Assembly: GCA_905479595.1 (NCBI GenBank)
Contig: CAJQND010000397.1
Location: forward strand, 1-6,883
Length of the DNA: 6,883 bases
Direction of reading: 5' to 3'
From: an uncultured Hyphomicrobiales bacterium
Lineage (GTDB): Bacteria; Pseudomonadota; Alphaproteobacteria; Rhizobiales; CAJQND01
Positions 5,741 to 6,883 of the stretch are shown here, one piece after another. How positions within the stretch are numbered: position 1 is the stretch's first letter; the number at the start of each line of letters is the position of its first letter. A program made the position numbers and the translations under genes. Below the pieces are notes generated by a model, which was given only the letters and a program-made list of their open reading frames with translations, did no database searches and was not told where the DNA came from.

Positions 5741-6790
5741 GTGGAAGAGAATGTAATTGTTTTAGAGAATGTTTGGAAAATTTTTGGCGATGATACAGAT
5801 AAAGCCATGGCGGCGATTGAAAGCCGGAATTTGGGTAAACCTGAAGTTCTTTCAGAATTTGGCTGCGTAGTTGGTATCGCTGATTGTTCCTTTGAAGTTA
5901 AGCGCGGTGAAATTTTCTGCGTCATGGGGCTATCGGGTTCGGGCAAATCAACCATGGTGCGCCACCTTAATCGCCTAATTGAACCCACATCCGGCAAAAT
6001 TTCCGTTCTTGGCAAAGATATGCGCTCGCTTGGTGCTGATGATCTTCGCGAGATGCGCGCGCGCCATATTGGCATGGTTTTCCAACATATGGCCCTGCTG
6101 CCTCACCGCACGGTGCGCGACAATGTTGGTTTTCCGTTGCAGGTCAGAGGCGAGCCTAAATCTAAACGCTGGGAAATCTCACAACGTTGCCTGAACATGG
6201 TCAACCTGGATGGATATGAAGACAGGTTCCCAAGTGAGCTTTCAGGCGGCATGCAACAGCGGGTTGGTCTGGCCCGTGCATTGGCGTCTGACCCCGAAGT
6301 TCTTTTGATGGACGAGCCATTTTCTGCTCTCGACCCTCTCATTCGCCGGCAATTGCAAGACCAGTTTATGGGGTTGTCTGCCGAGCTTAATAAAACCACC
6401 GTTTTCATTACTCATGATCTCGACGAGGCTATTCGCATTGGTAATCGTATCGCCATTATGAAGGATGGCCGGATTGTGCAAATTGGTACGCCGGAAGATA
6501 TCGTCACCAAGCCCGCCGATGATTATGTAAGAGACTTTGTTGAAGGCATTTCCAAACTTAAATTGGTGTTTGCGCATTCAATTATGGAAAAAATTGCCAA
6601 GTACAAACCGGCCCGCGGAGAGAATTTGGCGAAAAGCCCACGAGCTCATCACGGCACTGACCTCGATCAATTGATAGATATCGCAACGACAACCGAGCAG
6701 CCGATTGTCATCCAGAATGACAAGGGAAAGGATGTTGGAGTCATTAATAAATCAACATTGCTGAAGGGCATCCAGGGAGGCAAGGCATGA
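5741..6790 (+). CDS. Quaternary-amine ABC transporter ATP-binding protein (ProV/OpuAA-like)
   Basis: The 349-residue cytoplasmic ATPase powers the importer. It shows Walker A GLSGSGKST (63-71), Q-loop VFQHMALLPHRTV (Gln115), signature LSGGMQQR (167-174), Walker B VLLMDEP (187-193) with Glu192 catalytic, a D-loop SALDP, and the switch His225 in TVFITHD. The segment before Walker A (about 15-50) is longer than in generic ABC proteins, as usual for the ProV/OpuAA branch. The 80-residue tail has one CBS-like unit (about 307-346, PIVIQNDKGKDVGVI) rather than the tandem pair of E. coli ProV. The start is GTG at 5741. Upstream GGGGGG (5727-5732) can pair with the anti-Shine-Dalgarno CCUCC through one G-U wobble, and no in-frame ATG occurs before residue 23. 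It follows the binding-protein gene by 107 bp, and its stop overlaps the next start as ATGA, indicating translational coupling. Confidence 0.93.
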   Translation: MEENVIVLENVWKIFGDDTDKAMAAIESRNLGKPEVLSEFGCVVGIADCSFEVKRGEIFCVMGLSGSGKSTMVRHLNRLIEPTSGKISVLGKDMRSLGADDLREMRARHIGMVFQHMALLPHRTVRDNVGFPLQVRGEPKSKRWEISQRCLNMVNLDGYEDRFPSELSGGMQQRVGLARALASDPEVLLMDEPFSALDPLIRRQLQDQFMGLSAELNKTTVFITHDLDEAIRIGNRIAIMKDGRIVQIGTPEDIVTKPADDYVRDFVEGISKLKLVFAHSIMEKIAKYKPARGENLAKSPRAHHGTDLDQLIDIATTTEQPIVIQNDKGKDVGVINKSTLLKGIQGGKA

Positions 6791-6883
6791 CTGATACAGG
6801 TCTCGAAGCAGGCCCCAAATCACTTGAGGCGTCTGTCGGCGAATTCGCTCAGGAAAATGTTGACTATTATTCCGAAGAGTTTG
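6787..6883 (+). CDS. Probable ABC transporter permease (ProW-like), N-terminus only
   Basis: ATG at 6787 overlaps the ATPase stop (ATGA), with AGGGAGG at 6774-6780 as ribosome site 6 nt upstream. Thirty-two codons are open to the window edge: a polar, acidic stretch beginning MTDTGLEAGPK and reaching FAQENVDYYSEEF, with no membrane segment yet. ProW-type permeases often carry a hydrophilic cytoplasmic N-terminus before their first helix, and operon order (binding protein, ATPase, then a coupled gene) predicts the permease. The call rests mainly on position; the visible sequence alone does not prove it. Confidence 0.7.
   Translation, partial: MTDTGLEAGPKSLEASVGEFAQENVDYYSEEF

Overview
The window looks like accessory metabolism from an alphaproteobacterium, perhaps a marine or soil member of Rhodobacterales or Rhizobiales. 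I base this on protein style (a dimethylglycine-dehydrogenase-like flavoprotein beside a betaine-type ABC importer), moderate G+C and Shine-Dalgarno-led genes. No rRNA or taxonomic marker is present, so this is inference.

Layout. Positions 1-1955 (+) hold the 3' four-fifths or so of a large FAD-dependent oxidoreductase fused to a GcvT (folate-binding aminomethyltransferase) module. One missing base near 1519 splits it into two frames. It converges on, and overlaps by 45 bp, a LacI-family repressor gene on the minus strand (1911-2999). A 326-bp AT-rich divergent region (3000-3325) follows. It carries a sigma70-like promoter pointing right, a near-perfect 26-bp palindrome with a LacI/CcpA-type core lying on the -10/start region, and a leader of about 160 nt. 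A second operator-like palindrome lies inside the first codons of the repressor gene.

Rightward from there runs an apparent operon: a DegT/DnrJ/EryC1/StrS-family PLP aminotransferase with a TTG start (3326-4570), a periplasmic quaternary-amine substrate-binding protein (4677-5633), a strong intercistronic hairpin, a ProV/OpuAA-like ATPase (5741-6790) and the first 97 bases of the presumed permease gene, joined to the ATPase by an ATGA overlap and cut by the window edge.

Working model (inference). The repressor senses a small molecule and controls both itself and the operon. The importer brings in a methylated or quaternary amine such as glycine betaine, TMAO, choline or a relative. The dehydrogenase/GcvT protein could oxidatively demethylate such a compound or its product onto tetrahydrofolate. 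The aminotransferase is the odd partner: its family usually aminates keto-sugars, so the imported compound may not be plain glycine betaine. LacI control and the lack of a tandem CBS pair on the ATPase suggest a catabolic uptake system rather than an osmoprotectant one.
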